From Porphyromonas gingivicanis JCM 15907 (GTDB lineage: Bacteria > Bacteroidota > Bacteroidia > Bacteroidales > Porphyromonadaceae), in assembly GCF_000614585.1 (NCBI RefSeq), contig NZ_BAKX01000003.1:1-64000 (forward strand): a stretch of DNA of 64,000 bases, in the 5' to 3' direction. Both the position numbers and the translations under genes were made by a program. Below are positions 18,102 through 28,518 of this stretch, one piece after another. How positions within the stretch are numbered: position 1 is the first letter of the stretch; the number at the start of each line of letters is the position of its first letter. The notes beneath the pieces were generated by a model. The model was given only the letters and a program-made list of their open reading frames with translations, searched no databases and had not been told where the DNA came from.

Positions 18102-20854
18102 ATGAGTACAGAGATTCACACAAATGAGTTCCCTATAGAGGAAGAAAGTAACTCTCAAGAAACAGAACTTGGTTTCAACTCGCTACCGAATAGAGAAGGA
18201 GAAGAAGAGCTCACAGACACGCTCTCGAAAGAAATACAAGATGCCGATAGCCTCTCTACAAACGTAGAAGGGGGCGATAAAGATCGCATCCATTCTCTTA
18301 CGAATATGTATCGCACATGGTTTCTTGACTATGCTTCGTATGTTATTCTTGAGCGAGCCGTACCTCATATAGACGATGGACTTAAACCTGTACAGCGACG
18401 CATACTGCACGCTATGCACCTCTTTGAGAATGGACATTTACATAAGGTCGCAAAGATTGTAGGGCAGACTATGGCGTTTCACCCTCATGGTGATGCTCCA
18501 TTAATGATGCCTTGGTACAGTTAGGACAAAAGGGGTATATGGTAAACACTCAGGGAAACTGGGGTAATATATTGACAGGAGACGAAGCAGCTGCTGGTCG
18601 TTACATAGAAGCAAAGCTATCTCCTTTGGCTTTGGAGGTGCTTTTTGACTCCAAATTGACCGAATGGAAACGCTCGTATGATGGTACTGCTTTGGAGCCA
18701 GTTTCGCTCCCGTCTCGTTTTCCCCTTCTTTTGGCACAAGGAGCGGAAGGGATTGCAGTTGGGCTTTCTTCCAAAATTTATCCACACAATCCTAAAGAGC
18801 TGTTAGAGGCAGCCATATCCTACTTAAAAGGAGAAGACTTTGTTCTTTATCCAGATTTCCCAACGGGAGGGCTACTTGATGTAGAGCGTTACAATGATGG
18901 ACACAGAGGGGGTAGTCTTAAAAGTCGAGCTAAAATTGAGCGCATAGGAGAACGTTTGTTGAGCATCTCTGAACTTCCCTATGGAAAAACTACCGCCACA
19001 CTGATAGAATCTATCCTTAAAGCGAATGAAAAGGGTAAAATAAAGATTAAGCATATTGACGATATGACTGCGGCGACCGCTGATATACGCATCCAGCTGC
19101 CTGCAGGAGTATCGACCGATAAAACAATTGATGGATTATATGCTTTTACAGACTGTGAAGTATCTCTTTCGCCCAATGCTTGTGTAATCAAAGATGGTAA
19201 ACCTCTTTTTTTGGGTGTGTCAGATATCCTTAAGCACAATGTAACTCGTACGCAACATCTTTTAGAAGAGCAACTCCGATATCGTTTAGGCGAACTTACC
19301 GATAGTCTTCTTTCAGCTTCGCTTGAGCGTATTTTTATTGAAAATCGCATTTATAAAGACCGAGAGTTCGAAGAAGCTGCCAATGAATCAGAAGCATTAA
19401 CACACGTACAGCAACGCATTGAAAAGATCGAAGGTCTCTCTTTCGTTCGTCCTATTACTCAAGAAGACCTCAAACGACTGTTAGAAATTAAGATGGCACG
19501 CATACTACGATTTAACATCGCCAAGCATGAAGAGCTCATTGCAAAGCTCTCCAAAGAGGCGAATAAGGTGCGTAAAAATCTTGCAAACAGCACTCAATAT
19601 ACTATCGCCTATTACGAACATCTTCTGAAGGAGTATGGAGGCTCTTGGGAGCGTAAGACCACATTAAGTCGCTTTGGTACTATAGAGGCGGTAAAGGTTA
19701 TAGAAACCACTGAGAAACTTTACATAGATAGAGAGGGTGGTTTTGTGGGAACAGGGCTTAAAAATGCAGAATACGTAGCTGAATGCTCTCCCATAGATGA
19801 CATTCTTATAATCTATAAAAACGGGACCTACCTTATTACGAAAGTAGAAGACAAAAAGTTTATCGGAAAGGGAGAGGTGCTGTACATCAATCGCTTTCAA
19901 CGTAATGATGTACGCACTATTTATAATCTCATCTACCGACAGGGGAAAAAGGGACCATATTTTATAAAACGATGTAGTATAACTGGCATTAATCGAGACA
20001 AAACCTACGATCTTACAGATGGCACGGACCACTCTAAAATTGTCTATTTCACAGCGAACTTTAATGGAGAGGCAGAGGTGGTACGCATTACCCTTAAACC
20101 TCAACCTCGTATGCGTGTATTGGTTTTTGAAAAAGATTTCAAAGAGGTCCCTATTAGAGGTAAAGGTACGCGTGGCAATCTGGTTACTCGTGCCGAGGTA
20201 CAACGCATAGCCTTAAAGCAAAAGGGTGGATCTACTCTTGGAGGACGTAAGGTGTGGTTTGATCGAGATGTACTACGCCTTAACTACAATGAACAGGGCG
20301 ATTATATTGGAGAGTTTGAGGCTAACGACCGTCTCTTAGTAATCCAAAAAGATGGCACTATCTACACCACAGACTTTAGCGAGAGCAACCACTTTGCAAC
20401 TGACGTTGTACGTGTAGAGAAATACGATGCTCAAAAGATTTGGAGCGTGGTGTATAAGGATAAGCAACAAGGATTTTTCTATCTCAAAAGATTTTCGATG
20501 GAAGACTCAACGAAGCCTGTATTGATGCAGGGAGAGGAGAATGAGCTGGTTCTCTTCTCCGATACTTACTATGCTCGCTTTGGAGTGATTTTCGATGGAC
20601 ATGATGCCGATCGTCCCGAAGAAATAATCGAAGCTGCCGATTTTATAGGTCTAAAAAGTATTCGTGCCCGAGGCAAACGCCTTACAACACGCAAGGTAGC
20701 CTTTGTAGAAGAGCGAGAACCTCTTCGCTATCCTACACCTACTGTTGCGGTCGAGCCTATATATGAAGGTGAAAGTGAAGAAAATCGAGAAGATACGGAT
20801 TTGCAAAAAGTGGAAACCTCAGAAACGCTGTTTGAAGATGACTTTCGTGCATAA
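18102..20854 (+). CDS. parC: DNA topoisomerase IV/gyrase subunit A-like (frameshifted)
   Basis: This is the breakage-reunion subunit of a type IIA topoisomerase, about 917 residues once joined. The first frame has an acidic N-terminal extension (~65 residues), then the core start (MYRTWFLDYASYVI, DGLKPVQRRIL, KIVGQTMAFHPHGDA), and shifts. One T restored near 18497 gives GDASINDALVQ and continues. The catalytic tyrosine lies in AAAGRYIEAKL. The second half carries a coiled-coil gate and a beta-pinwheel C-terminal domain, with no clear GyrA box, which favours ParC over GyrA. The essential role argues for sequence error rather than decay. Confidence 0.9.
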
Positions 20855-20873
20855 ACCTTAACTTGAACTAACT

Positions 20874-21740
20874 ATGAAACTCCGTATCCTTCAATTCTAT
20901 CTACTACTATTAGTGGGAGCTATTTGCACATCGTTATCTGCACAAAACACTCCTTCGAGTAGTTCGTACAGAGCTATATCTGTTGGTGTAGGAGGGGCCA
21001 TTCTCTCCGACGAATACTTAACCCCTTTGCGATATGGAGGTAGTATATATGGGCTAAGGTGGGAGGAAGAAAAAGCATTAAAACTATCTCTCCCTATACT
21101 TTTACACTCAGATGCCTCTTTTGCTTATGCCACCGTTCTAAATCCTGCTTACACAGCAAAGATGGATTTTATCCGAGGAGAATTTCAAACAGAAGGTCTC
21201 TACTTATGGCAGCTTCCCTATGGTGTTAAATTCGCAACAGGTCCGGGAGTACGATTAACTATGGGGGGGAGACTTCACTCTCGCAATGGCAATAATCCTG
21301 CTACTCTTGATGCCAAGGCGGACTTGACGATAGGGACCACTATCGCCTATCGTCTTCCTTTCGAGACTTGGCCTATAGCTTTCCGTTGGAGAGTTACCTA
21401 TGGGCTTATTGGACTATCCAATCATTTGGCTTATGGAGAGAGTTATTACGAACGGGAATTTATACGTAATGGAGTAGCCCGTTCTTTCCTTTTCACACAC
21501 CCCTTCAATCAAAACTACTTTGCTACACGAATGACGATAGATATTCCTCTTTGGAATTTATGCACGCTACATGTGGGGTATCAGTGGTCGTATGATAAGA
21601 GTTCCCTCAAACGGCGCATTCGTTCTGCTGAGAGTCATATGGCATTCATTGGTTTCTCCTTGGAACAGTTAACTTTTAAGGGACGAAAAGCTATGCGCAA
21701 CGAAACACACAGAACTCTACTTTTTGATACATTTCAGTAA
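20874..21740 (+). CDS. DUF3316-like secreted protein
   Basis: The 288-residue protein has a signal peptide (to ~residue 23, LSAQ) and a body rich in aromatic/glycine strands typical of an outer-membrane or periplasmic barrel. The pattern, from ISVGVGGAILSDEYLTPLRYGG onward, resembles the Bacteroidota DUF3316 family. Function is unknown. It starts 19 bases after parC and is followed 12 bases later by an S41 protease, so the three may be cotranscribed. Confidence 0.7.
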   Translation: MKLRILQFYLLLLVGAICTSLSAQNTPSSSSYRAISVGVGGAILSDEYLTPLRYGGSIYGLRWEEEKALKLSLPILLHSDASFAYATVLNPAYTAKMDFIRGEFQTEGLYLWQLPYGVKFATGPGVRLTMGGRLHSRNGNNPATLDAKADLTIGTTIAYRLPFETWPIAFRWRVTYGLIGLSNHLAYGESYYEREFIRNGVARSFLFTHPFNQNYFATRMTIDIPLWNLCTLHVGYQWSYDKSSLKRRIRSAESHMAFIGFSLEQLTFKGRKAMRNETHRTLLFDTFQ

Positions 21741-21752
21741 AGAACCCATACT

Positions 21753-22817
21753 ATGAAACATATTATATTCGGTCTACTGCTCCTGCTTGCTCTTATGAGT
21801 AGTTGTTCTACCCGAGGTGATTATGACCCTTCGCCACAAAGGAACTATGATGCCCTTTGGAAGATTTTAGATGAAGGGTATTGTTACTTTGATGAAAAAC
21901 TCCCAAAAGACTCTACTTGGGCAGACATGTATCAGAAACATCTCCCGAAGATTTACGCTGGCATGACACAGGACTCGCTCTTTGATGTTATGTCGGAGCT
22001 TCTTGCTGAACTAAAAGATGGACATGTAAATCTCTTTGCCTCTTTTGATTTAAGTCGATATACCCAATGGCACAGTAATTACCCCAGCCACCTGAATACA
22101 AAAGTGAGAAGTCTCTATTTAGGAGATAAATATCGTATAGCTGGCGGATTGTATTACACGCCCCTACGATATCTTAATCATGAAAAAGATAGTATAGGTT
22201 ATATCGTATATAATAGTTTCTCTTCGAGTATAACTCTCTCCAATGTTGCATCGGCATTCACTCGTCTTAAAGATTGCAAGGGATTGATAATAGACATTCG
22301 TAATAATGGAGGAGGACAGATTAATTACTCCTCGCTTTTAGCTGCCCACTTTGCTCCAAAGCGGATTCTAACGGGATACATGCGCCATAAAACAGGACCA
22401 GGACATCATGATTTCTCTACCCCATCGCCCGTCTATTTAGATACGTTAAAGCAGGGGGTAAAATGGTTTCGCCCTGTGGTGGTTTTGGTCAATCGAGGGG
22501 TTTATAGCGCTGCCAACGATTTCGCTGTGGTTACTAAAGAACTTCCCTACGTAACTCTTATGGGTGATAAAACAGGAGGAGGGGGAGGATTGCCCGCAAG
22601 CAGTGAGCTTCCGAATGGATGGGCAGTGCGTTACTCTTCTTCAATATTGACCGATGCCCGAGACCAAAGTATTGAGTTCGGGATTGAGCCACACTACTAT
22701 ATCTCTCTTAAAGAAGAAGATATAGCTCAAGGAAAAGATACCCTTATTGAAGAAGCTATTACCTACATTCACCGTAAAATTCAAAAAGCAAAGCGTACAG
22801 GATACTACGAGAAATGA
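21753..22817 (+). CDS. S41 family peptidase, lipoprotein
   Basis: The 354-residue protein has a lipobox (LMSSC) at residue ~18 and is probably a lipoprotein. A small helical domain (YDALWKILDEGYCYFDEK) precedes the S41/tail-specific protease core. Core features are LKDGHVNLF, GLIIDIRNNGGGQINYS and VNRGVYSAANDFAV, with the probable nucleophile serine in VYSAAND, then GDKTGGGGG and an SSILTDARDQ segment. No PDZ domain is obvious. It probably cleaves periplasmic or surface peptides. Confidence 0.88.
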   Translation: MKHIIFGLLLLLALMSSCSTRGDYDPSPQRNYDALWKILDEGYCYFDEKLPKDSTWADMYQKHLPKIYAGMTQDSLFDVMSELLAELKDGHVNLFASFDLSRYTQWHSNYPSHLNTKVRSLYLGDKYRIAGGLYYTPLRYLNHEKDSIGYIVYNSFSSSITLSNVASAFTRLKDCKGLIIDIRNNGGGQINYSSLLAAHFAPKRILTGYMRHKTGPGHHDFSTPSPVYLDTLKQGVKWFRPVVVLVNRGVYSAANDFAVVTKELPYVTLMGDKTGGGGGLPASSELPNGWAVRYSSSILTDARDQSIEFGIEPHYYISLKEEDIAQGKDTLIEEAITYIHRKIQKAKRTGYYEK

Positions 22818-23002
22818 AACTTTAATATGCTCTATTTTTCTCTCTACGGGCAGTAGCAAGGAGTGTTGTATGAGTTTCAAAAAGTTTGTTTTTAACGTAC
22901 TTTTTATGAGATTGAGCAGAATGTTGCAGTTAATGCTGTAATCTGTCCCACAGATATTCTTCCTATTTTCAGAAAAAGTATTACCTTCGCAACCGAAATA
23001 AC

Positions 23003-23087
23003 GCGGATGTGGTGTAATTGGTAGCCACGCTAGACTTAGGATCTAGTGCTGAGAGGCGTGAGGGTTCGAGTCCCTCCATCCGCACCA
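23003..23087 (+). tRNA. tRNA-Leu (TAG anticodon)
   Basis: A complete cloverleaf: acceptor GCGGATG/CATCCGC, anticodon arm CTAGA-CTTAGGA-TCTAG giving anticodon TAG, a long class II variable arm, a T-arm with GGTTCGAGTCC, and an encoded CCA end. The long variable arm fits leucine. Confidence 0.97.
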
Positions 23088-23107
23088 CTGAGTGGTAGAC
23101 ACTCGGA

Positions 23108-23148
23108 ACAGCCCTTTCTTTTCTAAAGAGAAGAGAGGGCTGTTTTTG
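23108..23148 (+). terminator. terminator after tRNA-Leu
   Basis: ACAGCCCT and AGGGCTGT pair around an internal TTCTTTTC/GAGAAGAG stem, followed by TTTTT. It lies about 20 bases after the tRNA. Confidence 0.85.
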
Positions 23149-23239
23149 TTAGCTCTATTTGAAAAGAGAGTTGTTCAAGGAGCCTGTTGAGAGCTATTTT
23201 AATACCACCAGACTTTTGGGCGTTATTACGCAATAGGTT

Positions 23240-23587
23240 TTATAAAAGGTAATTCCAAAGATAGTAGTCCTGAAAATCTGTAAACATATGAAAGAGTAGT
23301 CCAATAGCCATAGGACGCCACCACCAGCTCCACCCCCATTTTTTATAGGGCAATAACGTCATTATAAAGTAGATAGCAATAGCCCAATAGGAATGTAATG
23401 GGTGAAAATTGATACTACAACGATTGGGGTCAAACATAGGTACTGCAAAAAGGTGGTCTAAGTCTACCAACATCGTTGCCAACATTACTAAATAAACCCT
23501 CCAAACGTTCTTTTTAGAGTAAAGATAAGCTATTAGTAAAGGAGCTAAAAAATGTAAGCTATAATGTACTATTGTTTGGAGCGTCAT
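23240..23587 (-). CDS. small membrane protein, DUF6122-like
   Basis: The 115-residue, very hydrophobic protein has about three or four membrane helices, with MLVDLDHLFAVP and FHPLHSYWA in loops and HMFTDFQDYY near the end. Conserved Asp and His residues in membrane-adjacent positions resemble the DUF6122/metal-dependent membrane hydrolase-like proteins of Bacteroidota. Function is unknown. It stands alone on the minus strand between plus-strand genes. Confidence 0.7.
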   Translation of the reverse strand: MTLQTIVHYSLHFLAPLLIAYLYSKKNVWRVYLVMLATMLVDLDHLFAVPMFDPNRCSINFHPLHSYWAIAIYFIMTLLPYKKWGWSWWWRPMAIGLLFHMFTDFQDYYLWNYLL

Positions 23588-23864
23588 CTGTTTTTACTAT
23601 TTATTATTGCATTACAGTCGTCAAAGGTACTACTTCAAGGACTAAAAACTATTGTTCAAAACACCTGCCTTGCGCCTTAATAAACATTATGGAAGTGTTG
23701 CGAAAGCTCTTAGACACGAGTTCGCCACACACCATAAACTCTCCAAAACCATAAAAGTATAGGAGATCTACATTTACTAATCCTTAAAAGTACATCCATA
23801 GGGAAAATAGACTACCTTTGTCCCGCAGAGAATAAAGTCCTATCTAAACAAGGTAATCGAATTT

Positions 23865-25208
23865 ATGAATAGTGGGCAATTAATCACTCCTCTGAAGAAT
23901 TTCATCAGTCGCCGACTCGATTCTTCCGTGCTGCTTTTTATAGCGTCTTTAGCGGCCATCTTTATTGCTAATAGTCCTTTTAGTTCTTTATATCAATCCT
24001 TCATCGAATATCCTATATTCATCCAAATAGGGAATTTTGAGTTATTCAAACATGGGGAACATACGATGACGTTGCTAAGCTTTGCTAATGATGTCCTTAT
24101 GGTACTCTTTTTCCTCCAAGTAGGTTTGGAGATTAAACAAGAAGGCTTGGTCGGAGAGTTGTCTTCGGCACGCAAGGCGATATTTCCCGTAGTAGGGGCA
24201 ATGGGTGGAATGATTGTTCCCATCCTTGTTTTCTTTCTTTTTTGCTCTCATTCGCCCGAATCAAGAGGTATGGCTATTCCTATGGCAACAGATATAGCGT
24301 TTGCTCTGGCTGTCCTCTCTTCTTTAGGTTCTCGAGTGCCACCTGCTCTAAAAACTTTCTTAGCCACTTTGGCTGTAGCCGATGATATAGGTGGCATTAT
24401 TGTAATTGCTCTGTTTTACAGCACGCATCTTAACTTAGTAATGCTCTTATGGGCTATCGGAGTCTTGGTAGTACTCTTTCTTTTGGGGCAACTCGGTATA
24501 CGCAAATTATGGTTATACTATTTGAGTACTTTTGTGGTGTGGTATCTTTTCTTGCAGTCTGGTATTCATACAACTATTGCAGGCGTATTGGTCGCTTTTG
24601 TAGTTTCTGCTCGTCCTTCTATCCCTACTCAACGTATGGTACTTTTGATACGAGGGATGTTGGGGCTTTTTCCTGAAGAAGAGCAAAAAACGGCAGGACG
24701 AGCTATTCTTCTGCCTCATGAGCAAGTGGCTGTGGTCTACACTATGAGTCAAACAGTCCGCGGAGCCGTAAATCCCGTGCAACGTATGGAGTCTCAATTA
24801 GCCCCTATTGTAAACTTTATTGTCTTACCTCTATTTGCCTTTGTAAATGCTGGAGTTGCTTTCGGAAACATCTCTACTGAACAGCTACTGGATGTACCCT
24901 TAGCTATCTCAGCAGGGCTTTTCATCGGTAAACCTTTGGGTATCTTTACATTCTCCTACCTCTTTTTGAAGCTCACAAAAGGGATTATGCCGGTTGGAAT
25001 GACTACAAAAAATCTTGCTGCACTCTCTGTATTAGGAGGGATTGGGTTTACTGTATCGCTTTTTGTAGCATCCCTTTCTTACGGGCAACCTCAGTATGCA
25101 ACCCTCCTCAATGAGGCCAAGATTGGTATTTTCGTCGGGAGTATTGTATCGGGGCTTGTTGGCTTCTTTCTTCTTAAAAAGTTCTTACCTCAAAAGGGTA
25201 GAGCCTAA
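23865..25208 (+). CDS. nhaA: Na+/H+ antiporter NhaA
   Basis: NhaA expels sodium in exchange for protons across the inner membrane. The 447-residue protein has about 12 helices. Visible family blocks include FFLQVGLEIKQE, ATDIAFALAVLSSLG, LAVADDIGGIIVIALFY (with the ion-binding paired aspartates), FVNAGVAFG, GKPLGIFTFS and GGIGFTVSLFVASLSY. A TACCTTTG -7 element lies at 23813-23820, about 45 bases before the ATG. Confidence 0.96.
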   Translation: MNSGQLITPLKNFISRRLDSSVLLFIASLAAIFIANSPFSSLYQSFIEYPIFIQIGNFELFKHGEHTMTLLSFANDVLMVLFFLQVGLEIKQEGLVGELSSARKAIFPVVGAMGGMIVPILVFFLFCSHSPESRGMAIPMATDIAFALAVLSSLGSRVPPALKTFLATLAVADDIGGIIVIALFYSTHLNLVMLLWAIGVLVVLFLLGQLGIRKLWLYYLSTFVVWYLFLQSGIHTTIAGVLVAFVVSARPSIPTQRMVLLIRGMLGLFPEEEQKTAGRAILLPHEQVAVVYTMSQTVRGAVNPVQRMESQLAPIVNFIVLPLFAFVNAGVAFGNISTEQLLDVPLAISAGLFIGKPLGIFTFSYLFLKLTKGIMPVGMTTKNLAALSVLGGIGFTVSLFVASLSYGQPQYATLLNEAKIGIFVGSIVSGLVGFFLLKKFLPQKGRA

Positions 25209-25264
25209 TATTGCTACACACGTGCTTGTTTTGAAGCGTTAAATCGAAGCGAGGTTTTCTATAT

Positions 25265-25303
25265 AGAGCTTATGCCTTCTTGTAAAGGTGTAGGCTCTTT
25301 TTG
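25265..25303 (+). terminator. terminator after nhaA
   Basis: AGAGCTTATGCCTT pairs imperfectly with AAGGTGTAGGCTCT, followed by TTTTT. It lies about 57 bases after the nhaA stop. Confidence 0.7.
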
Positions 25304-25705
25304 TATGCCACTTCTATATACTTATGCAGCTTAAATGTTTGAGTTTATAAGCATTGATACCAGCTAAACAAACCATCGTTGCAAACTGCCCCAACCATCT
25401 GTGCAAACTCTCGAAAGGATTAACCCTTTTTCTCATAAGTATCATAGGTAAAAAAGTTCTAACAGCTACAATTATTTTCCTTATATAGAAGTTCTGTATT
25501 CTTTGCATTACTATTGACTTTTGACTTAACTATGCTTCTATCTCTCTTCTTTTTCAATGTCTTATAGTTATAGAATCTGGAAATTCTTGCAAGAAGATTA
25601 TTGTAATAGGCTTTTTTAGTTCACACAACAACACCTATTTGCCACTTATAAAGCATTCGCTGAAATCTTTTTCTTATATTTGTCCTGTAAATGTTTAGGA
25701 TTTCT
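25304..25705. other. intergenic region
   Basis: No gene is supported. AACCATCTGTGCAAACTCTC at 25393-25412 resembles sequences at 1158 and 61482. A -7-like TATATTTG at 25675-25682 places a transcription start just before the next gene. Confidence 0.5.
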
Positions 25706-26086
25706 ATGAAACAATATAATACGTCTTTCCATAAGCTCTTTTTCATAAGTACCTTGTTACTTACGCTCTCTATATCTCAAGCGCACTCTTCAGAGACAGA
25801 TACAACTTTGCCCCTCTTATCAGCAATAGAGATGGAGTTTGCCTCGGGTACAGAATTTCTCCCCTCTAATGGAGTAGCTGTTACTCCCTCGGAGGTCATT
25901 ATCTCTCTGCCGTTTGAAGAGCAGACTATTGTCATCTACGATATTACAGGTAGAGTTTGGTACAAAGGATTCTCTTCGGGAGAGAAGCAAATTTATATTA
26001 GTCGCTCTTCTTTACCCTCAGGACTTGTACTTATAGAGATAGTCAGTAAGGAGAAACAGAGACGCGTTATCAAAGTAAAATTATAG
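25706..26086 (+). CDS. small protein that is mostly a T9SS-like C-terminal domain
   Basis: From the ATG at 25706 the protein has 126 residues: a signal peptide (FFISTLLLTLSISQAHS), about 30 linker residues, then a domain very like a type A T9SS sorting signal (IVIYDITGRVWYKGF, LPSGLVLIEI, QRRVIKVKL). There is almost no cargo. It may be a signalling or assembly accessory, or the remnant of a longer secreted protein. The start is chosen because the -7 element at 25675-25682 would put the first codon at 25691 almost at the transcript end. Confidence 0.65.
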   Translation: MKQYNTSFHKLFFISTLLLTLSISQAHSSETDTTLPLLSAIEMEFASGTEFLPSNGVAVTPSEVIISLPFEEQTIVIYDITGRVWYKGFSSGEKQIYISRSSLPSGLVLIEIVSKEKQRRVIKVKL

Positions 26087-26098
26087 ATATTCACTTAC

Positions 26099-26137
26099 CA
26101 CTCTAACATTGGGCAGTGCTCAGAGTAGAGTGTTTTT
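26099..26137 (+). terminator. possible terminator
   Basis: CACTCTA and TAGAGTG form a 7-bp stem with a 20-base loop, followed by five T. It lies 13 bases after the T9SS-tail gene and just before the next start codon. Confidence 0.55.
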
Positions 26138-26149
26138 CTTTTTGTTTAT

Positions 26150-27073
26150 ATGGGAATCATAGCTCCGAACGTAAGCACTGAAACAGGAGTGCTGAAGGTC
26201 GTGGTGTTGGGCCTTCCTGATTCTTTAGGACCTCAACCTACCTTAGAAGAGACTTACGATGCAACAAGTTACCAATCTGTATTAAAGGGGATATACCCTT
26301 CTGACGAGAGCATAAAAAAAGAGATGGATGCCCTCCACTCTCTGCTTCTTAAGCATAATGTACGAGTGCTTCGTCCAGATCTTATACAAGATTACAATCA
26401 GATTTTTGCACGCGATGTTGCTTTTACCATAGAAGACAAGCTCTTCGTCTCGAATATGATTGAAGACCGTAAAAAGGAGACCGAAGCTTTTGCCCCTATA
26501 TTTCATGCTGTACAATCGGATGCCATAGTTCATCTTCCAGAGGGGCTACACATCGAAGGAGGAGATGTTTTGCTCTATGGAGAGTATTTATTTATCGGCT
26601 CATGTCGAGAAGAAGACTTTGGGCGCTACAAAACTGCTCGAACCAACAAGGAGGCTATTGAATACTTTACTCGTCTCTTTCCAGACAAGAAAGTCATCCC
26701 TCTAAAGCTCAAGAAGCATGATCAAGACCCTACAAAATCTGTATTGCATCTCGATTGTGCTTTCCAGCCTATTTCTAAAGGCCGAGCGGTCGTTTATCCT
26801 AATGCCTTTGTAGACCCTCAAGAGTACCAAATTATAGAAGACATATTCGGCACGGAAAATCTCTTTAAGGTTACCGATCAAGAGGCTCGAGCTTTAACGA
26901 CCAACTTTGTATCGTTAAACCCCGAAACGGTTATTACCGAAGAACGTTTCGAACGACTGAATTCTTTTCTTGCCAATGAATGGAAGATGCAAGTGGAACG
27001 GGTACCCTACCACGAGATTTCTAAAGAAGGAGGATTGCTTCGATGTTCGACCTGCCCTCTGTTGAGAGAATAA
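26150..27073 (+). CDS. arginine deiminase/amidinotransferase-fold hydrolase
   Basis: The 307-residue protein has the penta-propeller guanidino-modifying fold. Visible are FARDVAFTIED (substrate Asp region), LHIEGGDVLLYG, a central LHLDCAFQPI histidine segment, and the C-terminal LLRCSTCPL with the likely nucleophilic cysteine. Relatives include dimethylarginine dimethylaminohydrolases and arginine deiminases; the substrate is not determined by sequence alone. Its stop codon abuts the radA start with no gap, so they are cotranscribed. Confidence 0.82.
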   Translation: MGIIAPNVSTETGVLKVVVLGLPDSLGPQPTLEETYDATSYQSVLKGIYPSDESIKKEMDALHSLLLKHNVRVLRPDLIQDYNQIFARDVAFTIEDKLFVSNMIEDRKKETEAFAPIFHAVQSDAIVHLPEGLHIEGGDVLLYGEYLFIGSCREEDFGRYKTARTNKEAIEYFTRLFPDKKVIPLKLKKHDQDPTKSVLHLDCAFQPISKGRAVVYPNAFVDPQEYQIIEDIFGTENLFKVTDQEARALTTNFVSLNPETVITEERFERLNSFLANEWKMQVERVPYHEISKEGGLLRCSTCPLLRE

Positions 27074-28462
27074 ATGCCAAAAGAGAAGAAAGTATATACT
27101 TGTATTTCCTGTGGTGTTTCCTATGCTAAGTGGCAGGGGCAATGCTCTTCTTGTCACGAATGGAATACGCTACAAGAAGAAACTATTTATCCGACCTCTA
27201 CACAACCCAAAAGTGCAGAGGTCGTTAGCCGCCTTATAGGAGAGACGGCACACCAACAGCCCAAACCTCTACGTACACTAACCGCAGAGGGAGAGGAAAG
27301 GTTAGATCTCTGTGATCATGAGTTCAATCGGGTCTTAGGCGGAGGTTTAGTGAAAGGCTCTTTTACCCTATTGGGAGGAGAGCCAGGCATTGGCAAATCG
27401 ACCCTAATACTGCAAACAGTAATCCGTATCCCTAATATAAAAACGCTCTACGTTTCGGGAGAAGAAAGTGAGCATCAACTTAAAATGCGAGCAGATCGCC
27501 TCGGAGGGCGAGAGAGTGAGGTGCTTATTTATTGTGCGACTTCTTTAGAGGAGATTTTAGACAAAGCTAAGAGCCTTCAACCAGATCTTTTGGTCATAGA
27601 CTCTATACAAACCACCTATACACAACTCTCGGATAGTTCGCCTGGAAGCCCTACTCAAATACGAGAGAGTGCCAACCTATTACTTCGCTATGCCAAGCTC
27701 AATCACACTGCTGTAATTGTCGTGGGGCATATCAATAAGGAGGGAAGTATTGCGGGTCCTAAGGTATTAGAACACACAGTTGATACCGTACTCCAGTTTG
27801 AGGGAGACAAGCACTTCCTATTTCGTATTCTTAGGAGTTCGAAAAATAGGTTTGGTAGCACTAACGAATTGGGTATTTATGAAATGAGAGGAGATGGACT
27901 CAAGATCATAGAAAATCCTTCGGAGCTTCTTATCTCTCCTAATATGGAAGGGCTTAGTGGTAGGTCGGTAGCGGTAGCTTTAGAGGGAGTTCGCCCCCTG
28001 CTCATAGAAACACAAGCCTTGGTAAGCACCGCTATATATGCCAATCCTCAACGGTCAGCGACAGGTTTTGACCTCCGACGGATGAATATGCTCTTGGCAG
28101 TTTTAGAAAAGCGAGCAGGTTTTAAACTTATCAAACAAGATGTTTTCTTAAATATCGCAGGAGGCATCCGCATTAACGACCCTGCCGTAGATCTATCTGT
28201 TTTGGTAGCTGTTCTCTCTTCTGTATTGGATAGAGCTATACCAAGTACCATGTGTTTTACGGGGGAGATAGGCTTATCGGGCGAGTTACGAGCTGTAAGT
28301 CGTATCGAACAACGTATAGCAGAGGCCGAGCGTATTGGCTTTACTGATATTGTTGTACCGGCAGGTAATGCTTCTGCTATAGAACTATCTCATTATCGCA
28401 TTCGAGTACATTACTGTAACAATACGGAGGAGGCCCTCAGAGTAGTATTTCAACACTCTTGA
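27074..28462 (+). CDS. radA: DNA repair protein RadA
   Basis: RadA is a RecA-like ATPase that promotes branch migration in recombinational repair. The 462-residue protein has an N-terminal four-cysteine zinc finger (YTCISCGVSYAKWQGQCSSC), a Walker A motif GGEPGIGKST near residue 98, LLVIDSIQT (Walker B), the RadA-specific KNRFGSTNE motif, and a C-terminal Lon-like domain (DPAVDLSVLVAVLSS, GEIGLSGELRAV). Length is normal. Confidence 0.97.
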   Translation: MPKEKKVYTCISCGVSYAKWQGQCSSCHEWNTLQEETIYPTSTQPKSAEVVSRLIGETAHQQPKPLRTLTAEGEERLDLCDHEFNRVLGGGLVKGSFTLLGGEPGIGKSTLILQTVIRIPNIKTLYVSGEESEHQLKMRADRLGGRESEVLIYCATSLEEILDKAKSLQPDLLVIDSIQTTYTQLSDSSPGSPTQIRESANLLLRYAKLNHTAVIVVGHINKEGSIAGPKVLEHTVDTVLQFEGDKHFLFRILRSSKNRFGSTNELGIYEMRGDGLKIIENPSELLISPNMEGLSGRSVAVALEGVRPLLIETQALVSTAIYANPQRSATGFDLRRMNMLLAVLEKRAGFKLIKQDVFLNIAGGIRINDPAVDLSVLVAVLSSVLDRAIPSTMCFTGEIGLSGELRAVSRIEQRIAEAERIGFTDIVVPAGNASAIELSHYRIRVHYCNNTEEALRVVFQHS

Positions 28463-28518
28463 TGGAGTCGCTTTTCGCTCTTACTTAAGGGGTATTCGAC
28501 ATAAAAAGGAGTTTTTCT

